DNA from: JASLDZ01 sp965199975
Lineage (GTDB): Bacteria > Pseudomonadota > Alphaproteobacteria > Caulobacterales > Caulobacteraceae
Length of the DNA stretch: 64,000 nucleotides
Assembly: GCA_965199975.1 (NCBI GenBank)
Contig: OZ241340.1
Span: forward strand, 3,195,405-3,259,404
Reading direction: 5' to 3'
Made by a program: the position numbers and the translations under genes. The stretch's first letter is position 1. Each line of letters begins with the position of its first letter. A model generated the notes under the pieces. It saw only the letters and a list, made by a program, of their open reading frames with translations. It did no database searches and was not told the DNA's origin. Positions 50,398 through 60,042 of the stretch are shown here, in pieces.

Positions 50398-53300
50398 ATG
50401 AACCACCTTATGATCGGCCTGGGCGGCACGGGCGGGCGTGTCCTGCGCGCGCTGCGCAAGTCGATGTACGCCGCCTTCCGCGACCGCGAGCCCGACGGCG
50501 CGGTGATCGACTACCTGTTCGTCGACAGCGATCCCAAGTCGTTCGTCGACGGCGACCCGGCCTGGACGGTGCTGGGCCGTTCGATTCAGCTGCCGCGCCG
50601 CAGTCAGATGCTGATCGCCCAGGCCAACCTCAACAGCATCGTCGACGACCTCAACAGCTATCCGCAGCTGAAGCCGTGGATCGGGGACCGCGCCGCCTGG
50701 GGCGAGATCCTGGCCAGCCTGAACATCGACGCGGCGGGCGGGCAGAAGCGCCGGCTCGGCCGCTTCCTGTTCGCGATCAACGCGCGGCGCTTCCGCGACG
50801 GCGTGAGCCAGATCGTGCAGGACATGCAGCAGCGCGGCGCGCGCTCGACCGACGTCGTGTTCCACATCTTCTGCGGCCTGGCGGGCGGCACGGGCTCGGG
50901 CGCGGTGGTCGACGCGGTGGCGCAGATCCGCTCGATGTACCCGGACCAGAGCCGGGCGCGCATCGTGCTCTACATGTACCTGCCGGACCTGAACCCGCCG
51001 GCCAAGTGGAACACCGGCAACTACCACGCCAACGCCTACGCCGCGCTCTTGGAACTCAACGCCATGGGCGCGGGCGCCTGGGCGCCGTTCGACGTGGTCA
51101 ACGGCGGCGGCCCGGTGAGGAACCCCGGCGGCTTCTGGTACAACGGCGCCTACGCCTTCACCGACGCCAACGACCAGGGCTACCGCGCCGGCATCGACCG
51201 CGACCTTCCCGACATCCTGGCCGACTTTGTGTTTCAGAAGGTGGTCGTCGCCCGCCAGGTCAACTGGGATGGGCTGGTGCGGATGGAGAACTCGGAGAAC
51301 GGCGACGCCTCGCCCGAGACCGCGCCGGGCGCCAAGACCGGGCAGCGATCGGTGCGCTTCCTGTCGTTCGGCGTGCGCCGCATCGCCTTCCCCGAGGAGG
51401 CGATCCGCGAAAGCCTGACCTACGACTTCGAGGTGCAGGGTCTGCGCCAGCTCGCCTACAACAACTGGCAGGACGGGGTGGGCTACCTCGAGTCCGCCCG
51501 CCCCCGCGCCGACGCCGAGTTCGTGGCCGACCGGCAGAAGCGCGAGGACTGGCGCGTCACCGACGCTCACCTGCGGCTGGAACGGCCGATCATCGACACC
51601 GACGGCTCCAAGCGCTGGCAGGGCTTCGGCGAGGAATGGCAGCAGTGGGAGACCCACTACGTCGGCCTGGCCGAGCAGGCGGAGCGGGCGCGCTGGCTCA
51701 ACGAGCTGAAGACGCTGTTCGCCACGGCCTGGAGCCAGAACTTCCGCTCTGCCGGCGTGCCGCAGTTCTTCCAGGCCGCGGCGCGCGACCGCAAGAACCT
51801 GGCGCGCGCCATCCGCGGCAGGGTCGAGGCCTCGCTGTTCGAGGACTGGCGCAACGGGGTGAGCTCGGTGGCCGAGTCCGGCCGGGTGGTCGATGCGCTG
51901 CTGGTCGACCTCGACGGTCGGCTGTCGGCGGTCGCAGACTTCACCGCCAAGCGCGACGCCTCAGCCGACGACCTGGAGCGGCAGTTCGGCGAAGTGGAAC
52001 GCCACTGGAACGAGTTCCGCCTCATCCCCGGCTCGCGCGAACGCGAGATGACCAAGGCGGGCTTCCTGCTGCGCGAGCAGTACACCGCGCGCACCCTGGC
52101 CGAGGCCAGCCGCTTCTCGCGCACGCTGATGGAGGACCTGCGCTCGGAGCTGGTGGACCTCAAGGCGTCGATCGACACCGCCGAGCGCGTGGTGACCGAG
52201 GGCGCGGACCGGGCGATGAAGCGCGTGCAGGCGCGCTCCGGCGCGCTAGGCGCCGCGCCCGCCGCCCAGCCCAGCTACGTCACCACCGTGGGCGACGCCG
52301 CGGCGGTGGAGAAGACCCGCCGCAAGCTGGTGCTGAGCGAGGACGAGCAGCGCACCCACACCGCCAAGCTTCGCCAGCGCATCCTCGACGCGCTGGGCGG
52401 TCAGCCGACCTTCGCGCTGTTCTCCCGTCGCCTGGCCGAGGGCGACCTGCAGAACGCGCTCACCGCCGCCAGCGCCGAGGATGTGGCCTCGGCCCACCAG
52501 CGCCTGGTCACCGAGAAGAGCGAGCGGGTGATCGGCGTGTCGGTGATCGACAAGCTGCGCGACCAGTGGGGCGACGACCAGGAGCGGCTGGATCGTGAGG
52601 CCGCCGCCCTGGCCCGCGGCGCCGGCCGCTTCATCAGCTTCGACGAGGCGGAGGTGAACAAGTCCTTCCCCGGCAAGACGGTGGCGCCGCGCGCGGTGGA
52701 GTCCTTCGCCGTAATCCTGCCCACGCCGCCGGACCAGAAGGACTTCGTCGACAAGCTGGAGCGCGCGTTCAAGAATGCCCGCGCCGCGGGCGACGTCGAC
52801 TTCATCCGTGCGGGGGAGGGGACCGACGAGATCGCGCTCGTCACCCTGGTGAACCTCTTCCCGCTGCGGTTCGCCCGCGTCGTGCGCGGCCTCAAGGAGC
52901 GCTACGACGCGCGGCTGGCCGAGGGCCGCGCCCGCGCCACGCTGGAGGTGCACACCGAAGGCGACGGCTCGCAGTTCCCCGACCTATTCGTCGCCGACCG
53001 GGCGCAGGTGGGCGCGCGGCTCAAGCCCGCGCTCCTGGTGGGGCTGGCGCTGGGCGCGGTGACCTCCGTGCGGAGCCAGGCGAGCGGGCGCGACCAGCTG
53101 GTGCTGACGCGGCGCGACGCGGACGGCTTCGACCTCGACCCCCTGGTGCTGGGCCCCGACCTAACGGGCGCGGGGGAGGCGCTGGGCGAGGCGGAGGTGT
53201 TCATCCTTCAGGGCGTGATCGACGCCGGGCTCGCCGGCGGCGCGCTCACCAGCGACGAGGGCCGCACCGCCGCGCGCGACCAGATCGCCGCCGCCGTCGC

Positions 53301-53403
53301 CAAGGTGCGCGAAGCCCACGGCGGCGACGCCACAAATCCCGAGGTCGCCGCGTGGAACACCGCCGCGCGCGACGCCATGAAGATCATCCGACGGGAAACC
53401 TGA
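50398..53403 (+). CDS. Tubulin-like GTPase-fold protein (TubLik / Tubulin_2 type), 1001 aa
   Basis: A very large tubulin-fold protein. The N-terminal nucleotide-binding domain starts MIGLGGTGGRVLRALRKSMY and continues LFVDSDPK. It has the tubulin/FtsZ G-box FCGLAGGTGSGAVVDAVAQI with GGTGSG at residues 163-168. I could not find a clear T7 loop (NxDxxD) for GTP hydrolysis. From about 380 to 1001 it is mostly helical with probable coiled coils (SADDLERQFGEVERHWNEF; SRTLMEDLRSELVDLKASID). Length is over twice FtsZ. The start is ATG 50398 after GGCAGG. A PstS/OmpA fusion protein follows 73 bp later. Polymerisation is inferred, not known. Confidence 0.85.
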   Translation: MNHLMIGLGGTGGRVLRALRKSMYAAFRDREPDGAVIDYLFVDSDPKSFVDGDPAWTVLGRSIQLPRRSQMLIAQANLNSIVDDLNSYPQLKPWIGDRAAWGEILASLNIDAAGGQKRRLGRFLFAINARRFRDGVSQIVQDMQQRGARSTDVVFHIFCGLAGGTGSGAVVDAVAQIRSMYPDQSRARIVLYMYLPDLNPPAKWNTGNYHANAYAALLELNAMGAGAWAPFDVVNGGGPVRNPGGFWYNGAYAFTDANDQGYRAGIDRDLPDILADFVFQKVVVARQVNWDGLVRMENSENGDASPETAPGAKTGQRSVRFLSFGVRRIAFPEEAIRESLTYDFEVQGLRQLAYNNWQDGVGYLESARPRADAEFVADRQKREDWRVTDAHLRLERPIIDTDGSKRWQGFGEEWQQWETHYVGLAEQAERARWLNELKTLFATAWSQNFRSAGVPQFFQAAARDRKNLARAIRGRVEASLFEDWRNGVSSVAESGRVVDALLVDLDGRLSAVADFTAKRDASADDLERQFGEVERHWNEFRLIPGSREREMTKAGFLLREQYTARTLAEASRFSRTLMEDLRSELVDLKASIDTAERVVTEGADRAMKRVQARSGALGAAPAAQPSYVTTVGDAAAVEKTRRKLVLSEDEQRTHTAKLRQRILDALGGQPTFALFSRRLAEGDLQNALTAASAEDVASAHQRLVTEKSERVIGVSVIDKLRDQWGDDQERLDREAAALARGAGRFISFDEAEVNKSFPGKTVAPRAVESFAVILPTPPDQKDFVDKLERAFKNARAAGDVDFIRAGEGTDEIALVTLVNLFPLRFARVVRGLKERYDARLAEGRARATLEVHTEGDGSQFPDLFVADRAQVGARLKPALLVGLALGAVTSVRSQASGRDQLVLTRRDADGFDLDPLVLGPDLTGAGEALGEAEVFILQGVIDAGLAGGALTSDEGRTAARDQIAAAVAKVREAHGGDATNPEVAAWNTAARDAMKIIRRET

Positions 53404-53476
53404 CGCCGTGACCCAGGGCCTCTGCACCAACCTCCCCAGCCAATGCTCCAAGGCCGCGGCCAAGGAGCTCATCCCC

Positions 53477-54979
53477 ATGCCGACGCCGGACGTCACCTGT
53501 CCGGAATGCGGCAGTCGCCTGCAGGCGGCGCGCGGAACGGGACCGACGCCGCGGGGCGGCGGGGCGGGCCCGGCGGTGGTCGGCGGCGTTCTGCTGCTGG
53601 CGCTCCTCGCCTTGCTGTGGGTGCTATTCAGGCTGTTCGGCCATCCCCACGGCGCGGGGGCGACGGCCTCCGGCGGCGAGGCGCCGGCGGGCGGCTACTA
53701 CCTGCGCCTCTCCGGCTCCAACACCATCGGCGATGAGCTCGGGCCCGACCTGGTCAAGGCGTGGCTGTCCTCCAAGGGCGCCACCGATATCGCCATGCAG
53801 CAGCGCAGCGACGGCGGCAAGCCGATCCCCGAGCGCGTGGTCACGGCCCGGCTGGACGGGCGCGACATCCAAATCGAGGTGCGCGCCCACGGCAGCGCCA
53901 CTGCCTTCACCGATCTGGCCACGGGTACCGCCGACATCGGCATGGCCTCGCGCGCCATCAAGCCCGACGAGGCGCAGACGCTGTCGGCCATGGGCGACAT
54001 GCGCTCCACGGCCAACGAGCACGTGGTCGGCCTGGACGGGGTGGCGGTGGTGCTGCCCTCGGGCTCGACCGTGGCCAAGCTGTCGCGCGCTGACCTGCGC
54101 CGCATCTTCTCCGGCCAGGCCACGTCGTGGTCGGAGTTCGGCGGCGGCGACCGGCCGATCCACCTCTACGCCCGTGACGACAAGTCCGGCACTTACGACA
54201 CCTTCAAGGATCTGGTGCTCAAGGGCGCGCCGCTCGGCCAGGCCAAGCGCTTCGAGGACAGTGTCGAGCTGGAGGCGGCGGTGGCCGCCGACCCCGACGG
54301 GGTGGGCTTCGTCGGCCTACCCTACGTCAAGACCACGCGCGCGGTGGCGGTGAGCGACGGGCCGGCGGCGGCGCTGGAGCCGACGCGCTTCAGCGTGAAG
54401 ACGGAGAACTATCCGCTCAGCCGACGGCTGTACCTGTACACCGCGGCCAGCCCCTCCAATCCGGCGATCGCCGACTTCGTGCGCTTCGCCCTCTCGGCGG
54501 CGGGACAGGCGGTGGTGAAGGCCGACCGCTTCGTCGACCTCGACCTCTCGCAAAGCGTGGCGCGCGACCCGCAGGCGCCCACCGCCGCCTGCGAGCTCTC
54601 CGCACGCTGGACGGGCGACCGGCAGGCCTACTGCAAGCTGCGCGACGGGGCCGAGCAGCTGGGCACCAGCTTCCGCTTCCGCACGAACTCGGCCGAGCTC
54701 GACACGCGCGCCAGCCAGGACCTGCGCCGTGTGCTGGACCGCATGGAGCGCTCCTCCGACAAGTCGATCGTGCTGGCCGGCTTCGCCGACAGCTCGGGCG
54801 CCTACGCCGGCAACTGCGCGCTCTCGCGCTCGCGCGCGCAGAGCGTGGCGTCGGCGCTCAAGACGCTGGGCCTGAACGCCGCCGAGGTGCTGGGCTTCTG
54901 CGACGAGCTCCCCGTGCGTGACAACGGCACTCCCGAAGGCCGCGAACAGAACCGCCGAGTGGAGATATTCTTGCACTGA
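53477..54979 (+). CDS. Envelope protein: CxxC knuckle, TM, PstS-like domain, OmpA domain
   Basis: A 500-aa mosaic. A cytoplasmic CPECGSR knuckle (one CxxC only) is followed by one membrane helix (AVVGGVLLLALLALLWVLFRLF). Then comes a PstS-type phosphate-binding domain (LRLSGSNTIGDELG near the start; ATSWSEFGG; HLYARDDKSGTYDTFKDLV). It ends in an OmpA-like domain (FRFRTNSAELDTRASQDL, GFADSSGAYAGN, LSRSRAQSVASAL, and QNRRVEIFL at the end). The last domain should bind peptidoglycan. I prefer ATG 53477 (AAGGAG upstream) over a GTG at 53408. It is the probable operon partner of the tubulin-like protein, linking cytoplasm to cell wall. Confidence 0.85.
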   Translation: MPTPDVTCPECGSRLQAARGTGPTPRGGGAGPAVVGGVLLLALLALLWVLFRLFGHPHGAGATASGGEAPAGGYYLRLSGSNTIGDELGPDLVKAWLSSKGATDIAMQQRSDGGKPIPERVVTARLDGRDIQIEVRAHGSATAFTDLATGTADIGMASRAIKPDEAQTLSAMGDMRSTANEHVVGLDGVAVVLPSGSTVAKLSRADLRRIFSGQATSWSEFGGGDRPIHLYARDDKSGTYDTFKDLVLKGAPLGQAKRFEDSVELEAAVAADPDGVGFVGLPYVKTTRAVAVSDGPAAALEPTRFSVKTENYPLSRRLYLYTAASPSNPAIADFVRFALSAAGQAVVKADRFVDLDLSQSVARDPQAPTAACELSARWTGDRQAYCKLRDGAEQLGTSFRFRTNSAELDTRASQDLRRVLDRMERSSDKSIVLAGFADSSGAYAGNCALSRSRAQSVASALKTLGLNAAEVLGFCDELPVRDNGTPEGREQNRRVEIFLH

Positions 54980-54989
54980 GCCCGGCGAG

Positions 54990-55140
54990 GTACGTTTGGC
55001 TAGTCGAAAGAGCGTCTGAGATGCGCCATAAGCGGCCATTGGATCGGCTCCGGAAACCGGACATGCGCCGTACCACTGCGAACGTCCGCTATTCGGCACA
55101 GAGCCAACAACCGCAACCGACCCGTTGCAGACATCGTCAG
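54990..55140 (-). repeat. Short dispersed repeat remnant
   Basis: Between the fusion protein and the TMEM175 gene the minus strand has AGCGGACGTTC (55080-55090). The plus strand has AGCGGCCATT near 55030 and GGCTCCGGAAACCGGACAT near 55045. These are related to blocks at 14990, 50242 and 56871. The segment has no coding sense. Confidence 0.4.
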
Positions 55141-55162
55141 CGTCAGCCCCGCGGCGCGAAGC

Positions 55163-55807
55163 TCAGCACTCGGCGGCGGACTCAGGCTTGAAAGTGGGGC
55201 TGGCCGGTGGAATGACGTAAACCAATGTTGTAAGTGCAGCAACGAACAGTCCAACGCGCTCGTTCCAAAACGCCAAAGCGAAGGCCAGCCAAAACGCTCC
55301 GGCTGTGAGACCATACTTAACAGTGACTCGCGACAGGTAAGCATCTGTCAGCCTGGAATCTGGAAGGGCCTTAGCCGTTGCGTAGAGCCACCGGACAAAC
55401 CACCAGGTTGATGGTGCTGCTGCAATACCTAGGTACATCAGGGCGGCGGTCCGGCTCTCCGCATCACCGGCAAGATGTTCGATCAGGGGTCGCGCGGGAA
55501 ATGGCGTGACGCTGACGGCTGCAAGGAAGCCGATACTGAGCAGATTGTATCCATGATCGGTCTTCTGCAGTAGCTTGCCGCTAAAGTGGCTGTGAGTCCA
55601 ATACAGCCCGATCAGGATCACGCTCAGGCCGTAGGCGCCATATTCAGGAGCGAGCTTCAGGTAGCCCGCTGCCAGGTCGCCATCGTCAGGCTTGGGCGCG
55701 TGCAGCTCGACGACGGGAAGGGTGATTGCAATCGCGAGCACCGCATCGCTGAAGCCCTCCAGGCGATCCGTATTGCGTTCAGTTCCGTCGCTCGAGGGAG
55801 TGGCCAT
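55163..55807 (-). CDS. TMEM175/DUF1211-family membrane channel
   Basis: A 214-aa protein with the TMEM175 first-helix motif RLEGFSDAVLAIAITLPVVEL (R...FSD) and about six membrane helices. Bacterial TMEM175 proteins studied so far are potassium-selective or cation channels that lack the classic K-filter. The plus-strand TMEM175 gene 5 kb upstream is frameshifted, so this is the one intact copy here; the two are only distantly alike. GC content is visibly lower than in the housekeeping part of the window. Confidence 0.85.
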   Translation of the reverse strand: MATPSSDGTERNTDRLEGFSDAVLAIAITLPVVELHAPKPDDGDLAAGYLKLAPEYGAYGLSVILIGLYWTHSHFSGKLLQKTDHGYNLLSIGFLAAVSVTPFPARPLIEHLAGDAESRTAALMYLGIAAAPSTWWFVRWLYATAKALPDSRLTDAYLSRVTVKYGLTAGAFWLAFALAFWNERVGLFVAALTTLVYVIPPASPTFKPESAAEC

Positions 55808-55951
55808 GACACGTCAACGCGCGAGAGCGGCATCCTGGCCTTCAGCCGGCTCGCCCGGGCGGCGTCTCGGCTTGGTCAGGGGCACGCCCGGCTGGGTGAC
55901 TCCGAAGGTCGCAGGAGCGGGCCTGCTCACAAGCCAACGCTGCTGCGCTGC

Positions 55952-56782
55952 TCAGAGCATCTCCAGACGGCTCGCGTGCTTGGGTGGCGAGAACGACCCG
56001 TCGATGTCGACGACATCCTCGTCGGTGAGTAGGAGGTCAAGCGCGAGACGGTTCTGCCGCACATGCGATGCGTCCGCCGCCTTGGGGATGGCCAAGACGT
56101 TTCCGCTGCGCACGGCCCACGCCAGCGCCACCTGATACGCCGTGACACCATGGCGATCGGCGACGGCCTGCAAGGCTCCGCCGCGAGGGAGCCGACCCTG
56201 TTCCACTGGACTGTAGGCCATTACCGGAACACCGCGTTCAGCCAGCGCCGGCAGGAGGTCGTACTCGGGACCGCGACGGGTCACGTTGTAGAGAATCTGA
56301 TCTGTCGCGCAGTTCGCGCCGCCGGCTGCGGACAGCTCGTCCATGTCAGCCAGATCCAGGTTGCTGACGCCCCAAGCGCGGATTTTGCCCGCGCGCTTCA
56401 GCGCCTCCATGCCTTCGATCGTCTCCGTCAGGGGAACCGAACCGCGCCAATGGAGAAGATAGAGGTCGAGACGGTCAGTCTGAAGCCGGTTCAGGCTGGC
56501 TTCGCACGCCCGCTCGAGCCGACCGCGACCGGCGTTCTGAGGATAGGCCTTGCTGACCAGGATGATCTGGTCGCGCAGTCCCGCCAGCGCCTCGCCGAGG
56601 AAGCTTTCCGTCGCGCCGTCGCCGTACATCTCCGCCGTATCGACAACCGTCAGGCCGAGATCGACGCCGGTCCTCAGAGCTTCGGCTTCCTCAGCCCGTC
56701 TATTTGCAACCTCGCCCATGCGCCAAGTTCCCTGACCGATTGTGGGGACGGGGCCGATGCCTGGGAAGCTCAAGGTGTGCAT
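55952..56782 (-). CDS. Aldo/keto reductase
   Basis: A 276-aa NADPH-dependent aldo/keto reductase. The catalytic set is visible: TVVDTAEMYGDG (Asp, Tyr), ILVSKAYPQN (Lys) and LDLYLLHWRG (His). The C-terminal cofactor part includes AWAVRSGNVLAIPKAADASH. The family reduces aldehydes and sugars; the substrate is unknown. ATG 56782 is chosen; a longer frame to 57040 lies in repeat DNA. It is the last clear gene of the accessory region. Confidence 0.88.
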   Translation of the reverse strand: MHTLSFPGIGPVPTIGQGTWRMGEVANRRAEEAEALRTGVDLGLTVVDTAEMYGDGATESFLGEALAGLRDQIILVSKAYPQNAGRGRLERACEASLNRLQTDRLDLYLLHWRGSVPLTETIEGMEALKRAGKIRAWGVSNLDLADMDELSAAGGANCATDQILYNVTRRGPEYDLLPALAERGVPVMAYSPVEQGRLPRGGALQAVADRHGVTAYQVALAWAVRSGNVLAIPKAADASHVRQNRLALDLLLTDEDVVDIDGSFSPPKHASRLEML

Positions 56783-57095
56783 AAGCTCTGAATGAACTGG
56801 GCGACGAACCGATCCGACCGGCGCAGACCTGGGTCCGCTACCCACCCATAGCCGACACTCGAATGGTCCGCTTGCGGATACCGACGCGGCCGCCGAGGTG
56901 CGCTCTACCCCGCACTCCCGGGGCATAGATCGCAGCCGCCTCCATGCAGCGCCTCGTCCCACATCCCGCGATACGGGGAAAGACCGGGCACAGACCACCA
57001 CCTCTCCCCCTCGCCCAAACCGCGCGTAGTGTTCTCTCACCCCACGGCATGGGGAGGGCGTCTTCGGATCCGCGCCCGAGGCGGCCGTGGGGAGT
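56783..57095. repeat. Repeat-rich spacer before copy 2 of the long repeat
   Basis: No gene is supported. Around 56830-56882 the minus strand holds AGCGGACCATTC and reads RTIRVSAMGG, the same signature as near 15980. That makes it another copy of the short dispersed repeat. Here too it lies just left of the long repeat, so the short and long repeats occur as a pair in both places. Confidence 0.5.
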
Positions 57096-57447
57096 GGACG
57101 TGCGGGATTTCTGGCGGCGACGGCCGGTGGTGTAGCGCCCTGACCAAATCGCCGCGTCCGCAGGCGCGCGAGGATGCGCCTGCGCCGCCCAGCCGCAGCT
57201 GTGGGAGCACGGTTGCGGGCGCGTGGGGGATCACAAGCCCGCGCGACGGCCCTCCTGCACCTGGGCGGACAATGCCCGATGGCGGGAGCCCCTGGAGAGC
57301 GGCCATGGCGGAGCGATCAGCGTCGGGGGCCGAAACTCCCACACACATCAACGGTACTCCGGGCCCCCGGCCCGCGCTCCGTCCCACCTCCCCACCCGCC
57401 TGCGGCTTCCGCGGGCGAGGGCGCCCGCGTGCGCCCCGGTCTTTGAC
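57096..57447 (+). repeat. Long dispersed intergenic repeat, copy 2 (about 352 bp)
   Basis: It matches copy 1 at 16075-16431 in the same direction, with nearly identical blocks such as CCTGCACCTGGGCGGACAAT, TGGCGGGAGCCC, CCATGGCGGAGCG, CGGCCCGCGCTCCGTCCCAC and GCGGGCGAGGGCGCCCGCG, ending at GGTCTTTGAC. Small indels separate the copies. It ends 19 bp after the GNAT gene stop (on the opposite strand), so it occupies that gene's downstream side. Confidence 0.75.
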
Positions 57448-57465
57448 AAGGTGGCGCTGCTGCGA

Positions 57466-58007
57466 TCAACTGACGGCGCGCCACCCCGCGCGGTCGAGCG
57501 CATAGACGACATGCCGCTCCAGCCGGTGACCCGGTGGCAATTCGGGGTGGTCGAAATCGAGCTCGGGCGTGGGCCGCAGGCCGATGCGCGCCATCACCGC
57601 CTGCGAGCGCAGGTTCGTGGTCGCCGTGAAGCTCACCACCCGCGCGGCGCCGCGGCGGAAAGCGCAGGCCAGGGCGGCGCGGGCGGCCTCGCTGGCGTAG
57701 CCGCGGCCCCAGGCGTTGCGGGCGAGGCGCCAGCCGATCTCCGGCGCGCCGCCGAACCCCAGGTCGGGCGAGGTCGGCTTGACGCCCACGAAGCCCAGGA
57801 AGGCGCCGTCGGCCTTGCGCTCCAGCGCCATGAAGCCCGCGCCACACGCGGCGATGAGCGCGACCTGGCGGTCGACGGCGGCGTCGCTCTCCTCCCGCGT
57901 CTTGAGGGCGGGGAAGTGCTCCATCACCTGCGCGTCGGCGTTCAGCGCGGCGAACGGTTCGCGGTCGCCCATGCGCCACTGGCGCAGGATCAGCCGCTGC
58001 GTCTCGA

Positions 58008-58011
<4 letters not shown>
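57466..58011 (-). CDS. GNAT-family acetyltransferase (RimJ/RimL type)
   Basis: A 181-aa N-acetyltransferase. The acetyl-CoA loop is IGWRLARNAWGRGYASEAARA, and the N-terminal RLILRQWRMGDREPFAAL is typical of the RimJ/RimL-like (Acetyltransf_3) branch. It begins with GTG overlapping the aguB stop by 3 bp, so it is translationally coupled to polyamine synthesis genes. A polyamine or agmatine substrate is a reasonable guess but the branch also contains protein and small-amine acetylases. Confidence 0.82.
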
Positions 58012-59917
<1,906 letters not shown>

Positions 59918-59996
59918 GGCCGTGCGGCCCTCCTGGTGAGCGCGCCTAGGTGGAAGCGGCGGCGTTGGGCGTCAACCGCGGCTCCCGAACACGAAA

Positions 59997-60020
59997 GGGC
60001 GGCCCCGGCCTGGGCCGCCC
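59997..60020 (-). terminator. Stem-loop after the TonB-dependent receptor
   Basis: A perfect 9-bp GC stem (GGGCGGCCC at 59997-60005 with GGGCCGCCC at 60012-60020) and a 6-base loop, 23 bp after the receptor stop. On the minus strand it is followed by TTTCGTG, a weak T-run. It likely ends the receptor transcript. Confidence 0.6.
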
Positions 60021-60042
60021 TGCGCGTCTCGGCCCGGGCCGA

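Noticed and set aside
53408..53476. GTG 53408 as start of the PstS/OmpA fusion protein
   Set aside because: It would add 23 residues with no known feature; ATG 53477 has an AAGGAG site and starts right before the CxxC knuckle.
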